A stretch of 64,000 bases of DNA from Dechloromonas sp. GTDB taxonomy: Bacteria > Pseudomonadota > Gammaproteobacteria > Burkholderiales > Rhodocyclaceae. The position numbers and the translations under genes are program-made. The notes under the pieces were generated by a model. It did no database searches, was not told the DNA's origin, and worked only from the letters and a program-made list of their open reading frames with translations. The stretch lies in NCBI GenBank assembly GCA_028687035.1, contig JAQUAX010000001.1, forward strand, positions 343,778 to 407,777, read 5' to 3'. Positions 1 to 8,594 of this stretch are shown here, one piece after another. Position 1 is the stretch's first letter. Each line of letters starts with the position of its first letter.

Positions 1-789
1 GTCGCCGCCGATCCACGAGCCGACGCGGAAGAAGGGCGGCAGCGCCCAGACCTTTTCCGGGTAGCGCAGCTGCAGCTGCTGCGTCGCCTGGATGTACAGG
101 CGGGGCAGTTCGGTGAAGAAGGTCTCGTCGAAGTAGGTGATGCCGTTCTTGACCTCGTCGATGACCTTCAGCCGCACCGGGCGCAGCATCCGCGACTGCC
201 ACAGCGTCAGGATCGCGTTGGCCAGCGCCAGGTCGTTGTCGGCCTGTTCTTCCGGCGTCATCTGCAGGCGCTCGCGCCGGTCGAGCAGGCGGGCGAGGTC
301 GCGGTGGTTGCGGATCAGGCTCTGGCGCTGGACCTCGGTCGGGTGCGCGGTGAGCACCGGGGCGACCAGCGCGTGCGCGAAGAAGTCGGCGATCGCCTCG
401 GCCGGCACCTTCGCGGTCGACAGCGCGTCGAGGGCGTAAACCAGGCTGCCCTCGCGCGGCGGCGAGCCGGCCAGGTCGTGGGCGCGGCGCCGGCGGATGT
501 GGTGCTCGTCCTCGGCGATGTTGGCCAGTTGCAGGAAGTAGGAAAAGGCGCGGACGACGACCTGGGTCGTGTCGCGCGGCAGCGGGTCGAGCAGCGCGGC
601 CAGCTCGTCGCGGGCGGCCGGGTCGCCGTCGCGGGCGAAGCGCACGGCGGTCTGGCGGACGCGCTCGACGATCCCGAAAACGGCGTCGCCTTCCTGTTCG
701 CGGACGGTGTCGCCGAGGATGCGGCCGAGCAGGCGGATGTCGTCGCGCAGCGGTTCGTCCTTGCCGGTGTCGAGCGTGTCCTGGCGCAT
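1..789 (-). CDS. ppc: Phosphoenolpyruvate carboxylase, N-terminal 263 residues (cut by window edge)
   Basis: Makes oxaloacetate from PEP and bicarbonate in the cytoplasm to refill the TCA cycle. The gene reads leftward and runs off the window, so only the N-terminus is present. Residues 147-152 read TAHPTE, the PEPC signature containing the catalytic His (here H149), and the fragment ends in GSWIGGD, a second conserved block of the family. The ATG lies directly next to the stop codon of the universal stress protein gene, so the two are probably cotranscribed. With PEP synthase at 8595-10970 it brackets a lactate oxidation locus, which suggests a gluconeogenic/anaplerotic role (inference). Confidence 0.95.
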   Translation of the reverse strand, partial: MRQDTLDTGKDEPLRDDIRLLGRILGDTVREQEGDAVFGIVERVRQTAVRFARDGDPAARDELAALLDPLPRDTTQVVVRAFSYFLQLANIAEDEHHIRRRRAHDLAGSPPREGSLVYALDALSTAKVPAEAIADFFAHALVAPVLTAHPTEVQRQSLIRNHRDLARLLDRRERLQMTPEEQADNDLALANAILTLWQSRMLRPVRLKVIDEVKNGITYFDETFFTELPRLYIQATQQLQLRYPEKVWALPPFFRVGSWIGGD

Positions 790-1236
790 TTAGTGTTTCC
801 TGACGAGGAGGACGGAAGCGTCGGCCATCTTGGCCACCTGCTCGGCGACCGAGCCGAGGATCAGCCGGGCCAGCCCGCGCCGGCCGTGGCGGCCGAGCAC
901 GATCAGGTCGACGCCGAGGCTGGCGGCCTGGTCGATCAGCACCTCGGACACCCGGCGCTCGCGCGCTTCGAGCAGCACGGTGTCGACCTCGACGCCGTCG
1001 GCCGTCCGGGCGGCTTCGGCGAGCAGTTCGCGGCCGGCGTCGGCGATCGCCTGCAGCGCGTGGTCGAGGTTCAGCGTCGTCGAGAAGGTCCGGCTGTGCA
1101 TGCCCATCAGCGTCTCGTCGGCGACGTGGGCGATGGTCAGCCGGGCGCCGCTGCAGCGGGCGATATGGACGGCTTCGGCGAGCGCGCCGCGGGAGGTGTC
1201 GCTGTCGTCGATGGCGACGAGGATTTTCTTGTACAT
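790..1236 (-). CDS. Universal stress protein, UspA family
   Basis: A 148-residue single-domain Usp protein, the usual family length. It has the family start KKILVAID with Asp10 at the nucleotide site. The ATP-binding signature G-2x-G-9x-G-S/T is intact (G115, G118, G128, S129), so it belongs to the nucleotide-binding subgroup. Its stop abuts the ppc start. The target stress cannot be told from sequence. The ATG is preceded by GGAGAACACCG, a reasonable ribosome binding site. Confidence 0.92.
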   Translation of the reverse strand: MYKKILVAIDDSDTSRGALAEAVHIARCSGARLTIAHVADETLMGMHSRTFSTTLNLDHALQAIADAGRELLAEAARTADGVEVDTVLLEARERRVSEVLIDQAASLGVDLIVLGRHGRRGLARLILGSVAEQVAKMADASVLLVRKH

Positions 1237-1349
1237 CGGTGTTCTCCAGGGAATGCGGTTATCGTGGGGCAACCTTACCAAGCCCGCTGCCGGCCTGCAG
1301 TTAGGGAAATCCTGTGGTGCCGGCGGGGCATGATGCTGGCGCGGACGGC

Positions 1350-4145
1350 TCAGCAGCCGATGCTGTCCGCCGGGCGCGAGCAGGCTTCGAGCAGGTAGGC
1401 GACGGAGCGGTAGTTCACCCCTGTTTCGGCGGTCAGGCCGATCTCGCAGGTGCGGTTGGTCGAGACGCCGCAGGCGCAGCCGGCCGGCGCTTTTTCGTGC
1501 AGCCCGGCGTCGAGGTGGCGCAGCGCGTGCCGGTTCAGCTCCGGCACGACGAAGCCGCGGTCGCCGCCAAAGCCGCAGCAGGTGACGCCGTCCGGCTCGA
1601 CGATCTGCTCGACGCAGGCGGCGAGCAGCGTGCGCAGCTTGGCGTCGGCGCCGCTGCGCTTGACGCTGCAATTGACGTGCAGCGCGACCGGGCCGGGCTG
1701 CCGGGTCAGCCTCAGCCGCGGCAGCAGCGCGTCGTGGGCGAATTCGTGGAAGTCGTAGAGCTTCAGGCGGCCGGCCAGGTGCTTCTGCATGCGCGCCGAG
1801 CAGGCGCTGGCGTCCATGACGACCGGAATGCGGCCGTTGTCGGATGCCTTCATCAGCGCGGCTTCCAGCGTGTTCGACATGTCCTCGGCCGCTTCGGCCA
1901 TGCCCTTGCTCGCCAGCATCTGGCCGCAGCACAGTTGCTCGAAGCCTTCGGGCAGGACAGGCGCGTAGCCGGCGCGGACCAGGACTTCCTGCACGACGTC
2001 GCCGAGCTGCTGCTCGCCGGGTTCGGACGGTCCGAAGATGCGGCCGCCGCAGGTCGGGAAATAGACCACGGGGTCGCCCGCGACCCGGCGTTCGGCCGGC
2101 GCCCGGCCGGCCGGCGGCATCCGGTCGCGCCAGGCGCCGCCCGACAGGCGCTTCATCAGGCCGTCGCCGAGCACGCCGGAAACCGCGTGGCCGACCTTGA
2201 GGCCGAGGCGGGCGGCGCCGGAGAAGGCGCCGAAATGCTCGCCCGTCCAGGCATGCACGGCGCGCGCCGCGTCGCCCAGCCGGCGGCCGCGCAGGCGGCG
2301 GGTCAGGTCGCCGGTGTCGATGCCGACCGGGCAGGCCGTCGAGCACAGGCCGCAGCCGGCGCAGGTGTCCAGGCCCATGTAGGCGTAATCCTCGCCCATG
2401 CTGCCGGGGTGTTCCCCGGCCGCGGCGCGGCGCGCCAGTTCGCGCACGCTGGTGATGCGCTGGCGCGGGCTCAGCGTCAGCCGGTGCGAGGGGCAGAGCG
2501 GTTCGCAGAAGCCGCATTCGATGCAGCGGTCGACGATGTCTTCGGCGGCCGGCATCGGCTTCAGGTTTTCGAGGTGGGCGTGGGCGTTGTCGTTGATGAT
2601 GACGCCCGGATTGAGCAGGCCTTCCGGATCGAACAGCGTCTTGATCCGGCGCATCAGGTCGGCGGCTTCCTTGCCCCATTCCATCTCGACGAAGGGCGCC
2701 ATGTTGCGGCCGGTGCCGTGCTCGGCCTTCAGCGAGCCGTCGTACTTCTCGACCACCAGCTTGCAGACGTCGTCCATGAAGCGTGCGTAGCGGTCGATCT
2801 CGGCCGGGGCGCCGAAATCCTGCGTGAACACGAAGTGCAGGTTGCCTTCGAGCGCGTGGCCGAAGATGATCGCCTCGTGGTAGCCGTGGTGGCGCAGCAG
2901 CGCCTGCAGGTCGAGCGTGGCGTCGGCCAGCGCCGGCACCGGGAAGGCGACGTCCTCGATCAGCACCGTGGTGCCGGTGCGGCGCATCGCGCCGACGGCC
3001 GGGAAGGTGCCTTTGCGCACCTTCCAGTACATGTCGCAGGTTGCCGGGTCGGTCGAGAAAGCGATCGGCTCGACGGTGGAAATGCCGGCAATCGCGGCGT
3101 GCACCGCGGCGATCTTGTCCTGCAGCGCGTCGGCCGAGCCGGCGCGCACCTCGATCAGCAGCGCGGCGGCGTCTTCGCCCAGTTCGCGGATGATCGCCGG
3201 CAGCCCGGGCTTGTTCTCGACCGAGTGCAGCGCCGGGCGGTCGAGCAGTTCGACCGCACTGACCGCCAGATGCGCCGGCTGCGGCTTCAGGCGGATGACC
3301 GCCTCGCAGGCGCTGCGGATGTCCGGGAAGAAGACCAGCGCCGAGGCCTTGAACGGGTCCTCGACCACGGTCTGGTAGGTGATCCGGGTCATGAAGCCGA
3401 GCGTGCCTTCCGAGCCGATCATCAGGTGGGCCAGGATGTCGATCGGGTCCTCGAAATCGACCAGCGCGTTGAGGCTGTAGCCGGTGGTGTTCTTGATCCT
3501 GAACTTGTGGCGGATGCGTTCGGCGAGCGCCGCGTTGGCGCGGGTTTCCCGGCCCAGGCGGTCGAGTTCGCCGAGCAGCGCGGCGTGCGATGCCTTGAAG
3601 GCGGCGATGCTGGCCGGGTCCTCGGTGTCGAGCAGGCTGCCGTCGGCGAGCATCACGCGCAGGCCGGCCAGCGTCCTGTAGCTGTTCTGCGCCGTGCCGC
3701 AGCACATGCCGGACGCGTTGTTGGCGGCGATGCCGCCGATCTTCGCGGCGCCGATCGACGCCGGGTCGGGGCCGATCTTCCGGCCGTGCGGGGCGAGCCG
3801 GCGATTGACCTCGCCGCCGACCATGCCGGGACCGACACGGACCTGGCTGGCGTCGTCGGCCAGCTCGAAGGTCGCGAAGCCTTCGCCGATCAGCGCCAGC
3901 ACGCCGTCCGAGATGGCCTGGCCGGACAGGCTGGTGCCGGCGGCGCGGAAGGTGACCGGGGTGCGGTTTTGCCGGGCCGCGGTCAACACCGCCCGGGCGT
4001 CGTTTTCCGACTCGATGACGGCGACGACCTGCGGGATCAGCCGGTAGAAGCTTGCATCCGTGCCGTAGGCCAGGCGGCGCAGGTCGTCGGTGATGACCTG
4101 GTGGGCGGGGAGGTGGAGGGTGAGTTGCTGGATCAACGGGGTCAT
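1350..4145 (-). CDS. FAD-linked / 4Fe-4S D-2-hydroxyacid dehydrogenase, probably quinone-linked D-lactate dehydrogenase
   Basis: A 931-residue fusion of an N-terminal FAD-binding oxidase (AAGTSLSGQAISD at about 68-80), an FAD-oxidase C-terminal domain, a dicluster ferredoxin module (C541/544/547/551 and C595/598/601/605) and C-terminal CCG cysteine domains (LCCGQM and CCGFGG). The same layout is known for NAD-independent D-lactate dehydrogenases of pseudomonads and for E. coli YdiJ, a D-2-hydroxyacid oxidase. Electrons would pass from FAD through the Fe-S clusters to the respiratory chain. Position beside lutACB and an LldR-type regulator favours D-lactate as substrate (inference); D-2-hydroxyglutarate is the main alternative. 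The ATG at 4145 has no competing start. The 593-bp inverted-repeat region separates it from lutB, so it may have its own promoter. Confidence 0.85.
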   Translation of the reverse strand: MTPLIQQLTLHLPAHQVITDDLRRLAYGTDASFYRLIPQVVAVIESENDARAVLTAARQNRTPVTFRAAGTSLSGQAISDGVLALIGEGFATFELADDASQVRVGPGMVGGEVNRRLAPHGRKIGPDPASIGAAKIGGIAANNASGMCCGTAQNSYRTLAGLRVMLADGSLLDTEDPASIAAFKASHAALLGELDRLGRETRANAALAERIRHKFRIKNTTGYSLNALVDFEDPIDILAHLMIGSEGTLGFMTRITYQTVVEDPFKASALVFFPDIRSACEAVIRLKPQPAHLAVSAVELLDRPALHSVENKPGLPAIIRELGEDAAALLIEVRAGSADALQDKIAAVHAAIAGISTVEPIAFSTDPATCDMYWKVRKGTFPAVGAMRRTGTTVLIEDVAFPVPALADATLDLQALLRHHGYHEAIIFGHALEGNLHFVFTQDFGAPAEIDRYARFMDDVCKLVVEKYDGSLKAEHGTGRNMAPFVEMEWGKEAADLMRRIKTLFDPEGLLNPGVIINDNAHAHLENLKPMPAAEDIVDRCIECGFCEPLCPSHRLTLSPRQRITSVRELARRAAAGEHPGSMGEDYAYMGLDTCAGCGLCSTACPVGIDTGDLTRRLRGRRLGDAARAVHAWTGEHFGAFSGAARLGLKVGHAVSGVLGDGLMKRLSGGAWRDRMPPAGRAPAERRVAGDPVVYFPTCGGRIFGPSEPGEQQLGDVVQEVLVRAGYAPVLPEGFEQLCCGQMLASKGMAEAAEDMSNTLEAALMKASDNGRIPVVMDASACSARMQKHLAGRLKLYDFHEFAHDALLPRLRLTRQPGPVALHVNCSVKRSGADAKLRTLLAACVEQIVEPDGVTCCGFGGDRGFVVPELNRHALRHLDAGLHEKAPAGCACGVSTNRTCEIGLTAETGVNYRSVAYLLEACSRPADSIGC

Positions 4146-4738
4146 GTTTTTTTGGTTCAGTTGATTGGGCGTTGTGGCTGGTGGATGCGCTGTTGTTCGC
4201 CGTTGACCGGCGCCTTACTTTCTTCTTGCTTCGCCAAGAAGAAAGTAAGCAAAGAAGAAGGCGACCCCGGGTCGGCGCCGGGCTGACGCCCGGTTCCCTG
4301 CGCTACTCGGCCTTGGCGGGGGCTGCGGAACTCGGCCCTGCGGGCCTCAGACAGTCCTCGCCCTTTTTCCGCCAAGCCCTGCGTTGCTCGGCGCCTCCCA
4401 GGGGAGATTGGAGAACCGATCGGAGATTTGCGGTGGACGCGGAAATTGGGCGAAAAATGCGGTGCACCGCGCATTCGTCGTTGTTTGTTGCTGTGGCCGT
4501 TCAGCGTCGACGCTGTTGGGCCCCTTGGGAGGCGCCGAGCAACGCAGGCGGGGCGGGGGCCTTCGGCTCGCATTGTCTGAGCCGCAGGCGAGTTCATGCG
4601 AGCCGCCCGGCCTGCCGAGTAGCGCAGGGAACCCGCGCAGCGGGCGCCGACCCAGGGGTCGCCTTTTCTTTGGCTACTTTCTTTTGGCGAAGCAAAAGAA
4701 AGTACGCCCGCCGTCCAGGCGGAATTCCCTGGCAACAT
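4146..4738. other. 593-bp noncoding gap between lutB and the D-lactate dehydrogenase gene
   Basis: No credible gene lies here. The stretch is almost filled by a long imperfect inverted repeat (4216-4704, see repeat entry). Open frames across it encode low-complexity Arg/Ser/Gly-rich peptides that follow the repeat on both strands and resemble no family I know. Confidence 0.8.
4216..4704. repeat. Long imperfect inverted repeat, arms of about 185-190 bp with terminal hairpins
   Basis: The left arm (about 4216-4405) is the imperfect reverse complement of the right arm (about 4521-4704), around a spacer of about 115 bp. Shared blocks include TTCCCTGCGCTACTCGGC and CTGCGTTGCTCGGCGCCTCC. Each outer end carries its own hairpin: on the left a perfect 15-bp stem with a 6-nt loop (4214-4249), on the right a 12-bp stem with a 6-nt loop (4675-4704), both built on ACTTTCTT. 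From memory, similar ACTTTCTT/GAAAGTA hairpin elements recur between genes in several beta- and gammaproteobacteria. No transposase is present, so it looks like a nonautonomous intergenic element that may also act as a two-way terminator (inference). Confidence 0.75.
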
Positions 4739-6169
4739 CTAGCCCCGTTCCCTCAACATATCCCGCAACCGCTTGGGCGCCGGCCGCAACGGCGTCCGCA
4801 CCGAAGTCCACGCCCCCTGCCGCGACGGCAGAAATCCACCCAGCCGGCTTCCCAGCCACGAAACCATCCGGTACAGCGCGGGCGACTGGTAAACGACGGC
4901 CCAGGCCCGCCAGATCGCCGAGATCAGCGGCGAGTAGCCGGCCCCCTGGCCGCGCATCACCGGGTTCGCACGCGGCGCCGAAAAGGCTTCCTCCCGCAAA
5001 CGCATCAGCAATTCGGGAATCGGGATCTTCACCGGGCAGACTTCGCCGCAGGCGCCGCACAGCGACGACGCGGTGGTCAGTCCGGCGGTGGCGTCCAGCC
5101 CGAGCAGGTGCGGCGACACGATCTTGCCGATCGGTCCGGGATAGGTCGTGCCGTAGGCGTGGCCGCCGATCCGGCTGTAGACCGGGCAGTGGTTCATGCA
5201 GGCGCCGCAGCGGATGCACTGCAGCGTCTTGCGCAGCTGCTCGTCGGCGTAGGCCTGGCTGCGGCCGTTGTCGAGCAGCACCAGGTGGACTTCCTCGGGG
5301 CCATCCTTCTCGCCTGGCTGCCTCGGCCCGGAGATCATGTTGAAGTAGGTCGAGATGTTCTGGCCGGTCGCCGAGCGGGTCAGCAGCGAGTACAGCGGCG
5401 GCACGTGCTCGAGCTTCTCGACGATCTTCTCGATGCCGGTGATCGCGATGTGGATGGCCGGTGCCGTCGTGCACATGCGGCCGTTGCCTTCGTTCTCGAC
5501 CAGGCACAGCGTGCCGGTCTCGGCGACGGCGAAATTGACGCCGGACAGGCCGATCTCGGCTTCGAGGAATTTGCGGCGCAGCACGTCGCGGCCGATCTGG
5601 ATCAGCGCGTCCACGTTGTCGGTGTAATCGACGCCGGGCACCTTCTCGTGGAACAGCCGGGCGATCTCCTCCTTGGTCTTGTGGATCGCCGGCATGATGA
5701 TGTGCGACGGCTTTTCGCCGGCCAGCTGGACGATGTACTCGCCCATGTCGGATTCCAGCGCCTCGATGCCGGCCGCTTCGGCGGCGTGGTTCAGCTCGAT
5801 TTCCTCGCTGACCATCGACTTGCCCTTGACCATCTTCGTCGCGCCGTGGCCCTGGACGATGCCGAGGATGATCGCGTTGGCCTCGTCGGGCGTCTCCGCC
5901 CAGTGCACCTTGACGCCGTTCGCGGTCAACCGGCTTTCGAGCTGCAAAAGCAGGTCCGGCAGCTTCGCCAGGTTGTACTGGCGGATCGCTTCGCCCAGCG
6001 AACGCAGGCTTTCCAGTTCCTCGGGATCGGGAAACTGGGCGGCGCGCTTCGCCATCAGGAAGTCCATCGCGCCGCGGAAGCTCTGGCGCAGGAAGGGGTT
6101 GTCGACGACGGCCTTCGACCGGGCACGGAAGCCGTCGGCCGGCCTGAAATGCAGCGTGTGTTCGCTCAT
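4739..6169 (-). CDS. lutB: L-lactate dehydrogenase complex iron-sulfur subunit LutB (LldF, YkgF)
   Basis: A 476-residue protein, matching the roughly 475 of the family. The N-terminal LUD domain covers about 60-290. A ferredoxin-like module follows, with C318/321/324/328 (CIRCGACMNHCP) and C371/374/378 (CGACGEVCP). LutA, LutB and LutC together oxidise L-lactate to pyruvate and pass electrons to the respiratory chain. Its ATG overlaps the lutC stop by 4 nt (6166-6169), so translation is coupled. It is the last gene of lutA-lutC-lutB and is followed by the long inverted repeat. Confidence 0.95.
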   Translation of the reverse strand: MSEHTLHFRPADGFRARSKAVVDNPFLRQSFRGAMDFLMAKRAAQFPDPEELESLRSLGEAIRQYNLAKLPDLLLQLESRLTANGVKVHWAETPDEANAIILGIVQGHGATKMVKGKSMVSEEIELNHAAEAAGIEALESDMGEYIVQLAGEKPSHIIMPAIHKTKEEIARLFHEKVPGVDYTDNVDALIQIGRDVLRRKFLEAEIGLSGVNFAVAETGTLCLVENEGNGRMCTTAPAIHIAITGIEKIVEKLEHVPPLYSLLTRSATGQNISTYFNMISGPRQPGEKDGPEEVHLVLLDNGRSQAYADEQLRKTLQCIRCGACMNHCPVYSRIGGHAYGTTYPGPIGKIVSPHLLGLDATAGLTTASSLCGACGEVCPVKIPIPELLMRLREEAFSAPRANPVMRGQGAGYSPLISAIWRAWAVVYQSPALYRMVSWLGSRLGGFLPSRQGAWTSVRTPLRPAPKRLRDMLRERG

Positions 6170-6849
6170 TGCGCAGCCTCCGTCGTTTCGATCAGCAGCA
6201 CGATCAGCTCCTTCGGGCCGTGCGCGCCGTAGGCCAGCGTCTGCTGGATGTCGGCGGTCTTCGACGGGCCGGAGATCAGCAGCGCATTGGTCGGCAGGCC
6301 GTTCTTCCAGCCTTCGGCGGTCATCGCCTCGAAGAAGGTGTTGTGGATTCGGGTCGCATCGAGCAGCACGATGTGCACCGGCGGCACCAGCGACATCAGG
6401 CGCGGCTCCAGCGCATCCGGCCACAGGATCAGCGTGCCGGTCTCGGCGATCGCGGCGCGCGCGCCGGTCAGGCTGGCCGGCGTGGCCTCGAACATTTCCG
6501 TTTTCCAGGCCTCGATCGCCATGTCATAGACGCTGCAGTCGATGCCGTGCGGCGGCAGGTCGTCGAGCGCGGCGTCGCCGTGCGGCGTGCCTTCGGCGAC
6601 CAGCAGCCTGTCGATGGCGCGCGCCTTGAGCACGGCGTGCAGGGTCTGCGTCCAGTTGCCGGGCGTCACGGCATGCACTTCGGCGTGCGCCAGTTCGATG
6701 AAGTGGCGGAAGCGCCTGGCCTTGTCGGCCGCCGTTTCGACCGGGCGATGCCCGGCATACCAGGCGGCGACGTCGGGCAGGGCGTTCGCGGTGGACGGCG
6801 CGTTCTGCCGCAATTTCGCGAGGATGCGATCGCGGGCGAGGGCGCTCAT
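6166..6849 (-). CDS. lutC: L-lactate dehydrogenase complex subunit LutC (LldG, YkgG)
   Basis: A 227-residue LUD-domain protein. The stretch AIAETGTLILWP near residue 155 is also seen in LutB as AVAETGTLCLVE, which reflects their shared fold. It is a small subunit of the three-part L-lactate oxidation complex and has no Fe-S motif of its own. Both ends overlap neighbours by 4 nt in ATGA junctions (lutA upstream, lutB downstream), the clearest evidence of one operon. Confidence 0.93.
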   Translation of the reverse strand: MSALARDRILAKLRQNAPSTANALPDVAAWYAGHRPVETAADKARRFRHFIELAHAEVHAVTPGNWTQTLHAVLKARAIDRLLVAEGTPHGDAALDDLPPHGIDCSVYDMAIEAWKTEMFEATPASLTGARAAIAETGTLILWPDALEPRLMSLVPPVHIVLLDATRIHNTFFEAMTAEGWKNGLPTNALLISGPSKTADIQQTLAYGAHGPKELIVLLIETTEAAQ

Positions 6850-7634
6850 TGGGCACCTCCGGTGCGGCGCAGCAGGAAGCTCGCGATGTGTTCGCCGGGC
6901 AGGCTGGGCGTCGTCCGGCCGGCCTGTTCGTCCTGCCAGGCGGCGTGGCCGAGGATGTTCATCAGGCAGCCGCAGTCGGCGCTGACCACGAGCTCGGCGC
7001 CGGTCGCCTTCAGCGCCTTGACCTTGTCCTCGACCATCGCGCCGGAGATTTCCGGCTGCTTGACCGAGAAGGTGCCGCCGAAGCCGCAGCATTCGGCTTC
7101 ATGGTCCTGCGTCGCGACGCGGACGTTTTTCAGGTCGCCGAGCAGGCGGCGTCCGGTCAGGTGCACGCCCATCTCGCGGCGCGCCGAGCACGAGGTGTGC
7201 AGCACGACGGTGCAGTCGCCGCCGCGGTCCTGCGGCTGCCAGCCGAGCACGTTGACCAGGAAATCGGTGAATTCGTGAATGCGCGCCGACAGCGCCTCGG
7301 CCTGGGCCTTGCGCTGCGGGTCGGCGGCGAACAGCGTCGGGTAGTGGTGCTTCATCATGCCGGCGCAGGAACCGGAGGGCACGACGACCGGCCAGTCTTC
7401 CGGGAACAGCGTCAGCTGGTGCGCGGCGACGCGCCGGGCCTCGTCCGGAAAACCGCTGGTGTAGGCCGGTTGACCGCAGCAGGTCTGTTCTTCCGGGAAA
7501 TGGACGCGGATGCCTTCGCGTTCGAGCAGCGTGATCGCATCCATCCCGGCGCCCGGGAAAAACTGATCGACGACGCAGGTCGCGAAGAAGTAGATGTCGC
7601 TGGGGCGACGGGCGGATTCGACGGGTTCGCTCAT
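6846..7634 (-). CDS. lutA: L-lactate dehydrogenase complex subunit LutA (LldE, YkgE)
   Basis: A 262-residue protein with two cysteine-rich CCG domains, TCCGQPAY at about 51-58 and ECCGFGGT at about 181-188, as in the heterodisulfide reductase-like subunits of this family. The chosen ATG at 7634 follows GGAGACACC, a good Shine-Dalgarno sequence. A longer reading from 7661 would start inside the operator at 7653-7667 and is less likely. First gene of the lutACB operon, read from a promoter at 7683-7711. Confidence 0.94.
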   Translation of the reverse strand: MSEPVESARRPSDIYFFATCVVDQFFPGAGMDAITLLEREGIRVHFPEEQTCCGQPAYTSGFPDEARRVAAHQLTLFPEDWPVVVPSGSCAGMMKHHYPTLFAADPQRKAQAEALSARIHEFTDFLVNVLGWQPQDRGGDCTVVLHTSCSARREMGVHLTGRRLLGDLKNVRVATQDHEAECCGFGGTFSVKQPEISGAMVEDKVKALKATGAELVVSADCGCLMNILGHAAWQDEQAGRTTPSLPGEHIASFLLRRTGGAQ

Positions 7635-7652
7635 GGTGTCTCCAGTTGGTAA

Positions 7653-7667
7653 ATTGGTCAAACCAAT
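7653..7667. promoter_or_regulatory. Operator for the LldR-type regulator, upstream of lutA
   Basis: A perfect palindrome ATTGGT-CAA-ACCAAT (6+3+6). It matches the TGGTnnnACCA core known for FadR/LldR/PdhR regulators. It lies just downstream of the predicted lutA transcription start, where bound repressor would block transcription. Confidence 0.75.
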
Positions 7668-7682
7668 ATTCGGCGTGCTGGA

Positions 7683-7711
7683 AATGTACGATACAACCGG
7701 TACTTAGTCAA
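7683..7711 (-). promoter_or_regulatory. Predicted sigma-70 promoter of lutACB
   Basis: On the minus strand TTGACT (7711-7706) and TACATT (7688-7683) are separated by exactly 17 nt. Transcription would start near 7676, about 10 nt before the operator at 7667-7653 and about 40 nt before the lutA ATG. Confidence 0.6.
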
Positions 7712-7734
7712 TAAAACAAGGGAAATCCCGAGGC

Positions 7735-7763
7735 TTGCAGTTTACCGTTCGGCTGATTAGAAT
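7735..7763 (+). promoter_or_regulatory. Predicted sigma-70 promoter of the lactate regulator gene
   Basis: TTGCAG (7735-7740) and TAGAAT (7758-7763) are separated by exactly 17 nt. Transcription would start near 7770, which rules out a translational start at the GTG of 7767 and supports the ATG at 7797. Confidence 0.6.
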
Positions 7764-7767
7764 GGCG

Positions 7768-7778
7768 TGGTCTTACCA
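7768..7778. promoter_or_regulatory. Second LldR-type operator, autoregulatory position
   Basis: TGGT-CTT-ACCA, a perfect 4+3+4 palindrome with the same core as the site at 7653-7667. It covers the predicted start point of the regulator's own transcript, suggesting autorepression. The sites are about 113 nt apart centre to centre, close enough for looping (inference). Confidence 0.65.
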
Positions 7779-7796
7779 ATCAAGGCTCAATTCCGC

Positions 7797-8564
7797 ATGC
7801 CGAACAAGGTCCAGGTGCCGCGCATTTCCGATGCCGTCGCCGCTTCGCTGGAGCGCCGCATTCTCGAAGGCTCGCTGAAACCCGGCGACCGCCTGCCGCC
7901 GGAGCGCGAACTGGCGGCCGAACTCGGCGTGTCCCGCCCGAGCCTGCGCGAGGCGATCCAGAAGCTGGCGTCGAAGGGCCTGGTGCAAAGCCGCCAGGGC
8001 GGCGGCACCTATGTCACCGACAGCCTGAATTCGACCTTTTTCGACCCCTGGCGCGACATGCTCGGCAATCACCCGAACCTGCGCGAGGACATGCTGGAAT
8101 TCCGGCGCATGGCCGAGGGGCAGGCCGCGGAGTGGGCCGCCGAGCGCGCCACCGAGGCCGACCTGCAGCGCCTGGACCAGGCCTTCGAGGCGCTCCGGGC
8201 CGCTTTTGCCGGCGACGACACCGAGCAGCGCTCGGCAGCCGACATCGATTTTCACCAGGCGATCGGCGATGCCGCGCACAACGCGCTGCTCGGCCATCTC
8301 TCCGCAGCCCTGCTGCGCCTGATGCACGACAACATCCGGCTGAACCTCGGCGAGCTGAAGAGCGTGCCGGCCGCCGGTGCGCTGCTGATGAGCCAGCACG
8401 GCGCGATTCACGCCGCGATCCGCGACCGCAAGCCGGCCGTCGCCCGCGCCGCGGCCGAGACGCACATCGACTTCGTCCGCGAGACGCTGGCCCAGTCGCT
8501 GCGCTCCGCCGCCCGCCGCGAAACGGCCGAACGCCGCCTGAACACCGATTTCACGACTTCCTGA
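7797..8564 (+). CDS. lldR: FadR/GntR-family (FCD) transcriptional regulator, LldR/LutR-like
   Basis: A 255-residue regulator with an N-terminal GntR winged helix-turn-helix (residues about 8-75, including LKPGDRLPPERELAAELGVSRPSLREA, quoted here in part: LPPERELAAELGVSRPSLRE) and a C-terminal FCD ligand domain with metal-site type His residues (DFHQAIGDAAHN). Lactate-responsive members of this family control lld/lut operons; divergent placement from lutACB with two TGGTnnnACCA palindromes between them supports that role. The ATG at 7797 is preferred over the upstream GTG at 7767, which lies at or before the predicted transcription start. PdhR-like pyruvate sensing is the alternative. Confidence 0.85.
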   Translation: MPNKVQVPRISDAVAASLERRILEGSLKPGDRLPPERELAAELGVSRPSLREAIQKLASKGLVQSRQGGGTYVTDSLNSTFFDPWRDMLGNHPNLREDMLEFRRMAEGQAAEWAAERATEADLQRLDQAFEALRAAFAGDDTEQRSAADIDFHQAIGDAAHNALLGHLSAALLRLMHDNIRLNLGELKSVPAAGALLMSQHGAIHAAIRDRKPAVARAAAETHIDFVRETLAQSLRSAARRETAERRLNTDFTTS

Positions 8565-8594
8565 TTTTCAATTCGCCCCCCAGAAAGGACCTCC

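Noticed and set aside
1314..4286. A 990-residue open frame on the plus strand opposite the D-lactate dehydrogenase gene
   Set aside because: It is the antisense shadow of a GC-rich gene: Val/Ala/Gly/Arg-rich without motifs, while the minus strand encodes a clear FAD/Fe-S enzyme.
4157..4738. Long open frames on both strands inside the inverted repeat
   Set aside because: They mirror the two repeat arms, have low-complexity composition and no recognisable domain, and no good start signals.
7767..7796. GTG at 7767 as start of the lactate regulator
   Set aside because: It falls at or before the predicted transcription start and in the operator; the ATG at 7797 matches the family N-terminus.
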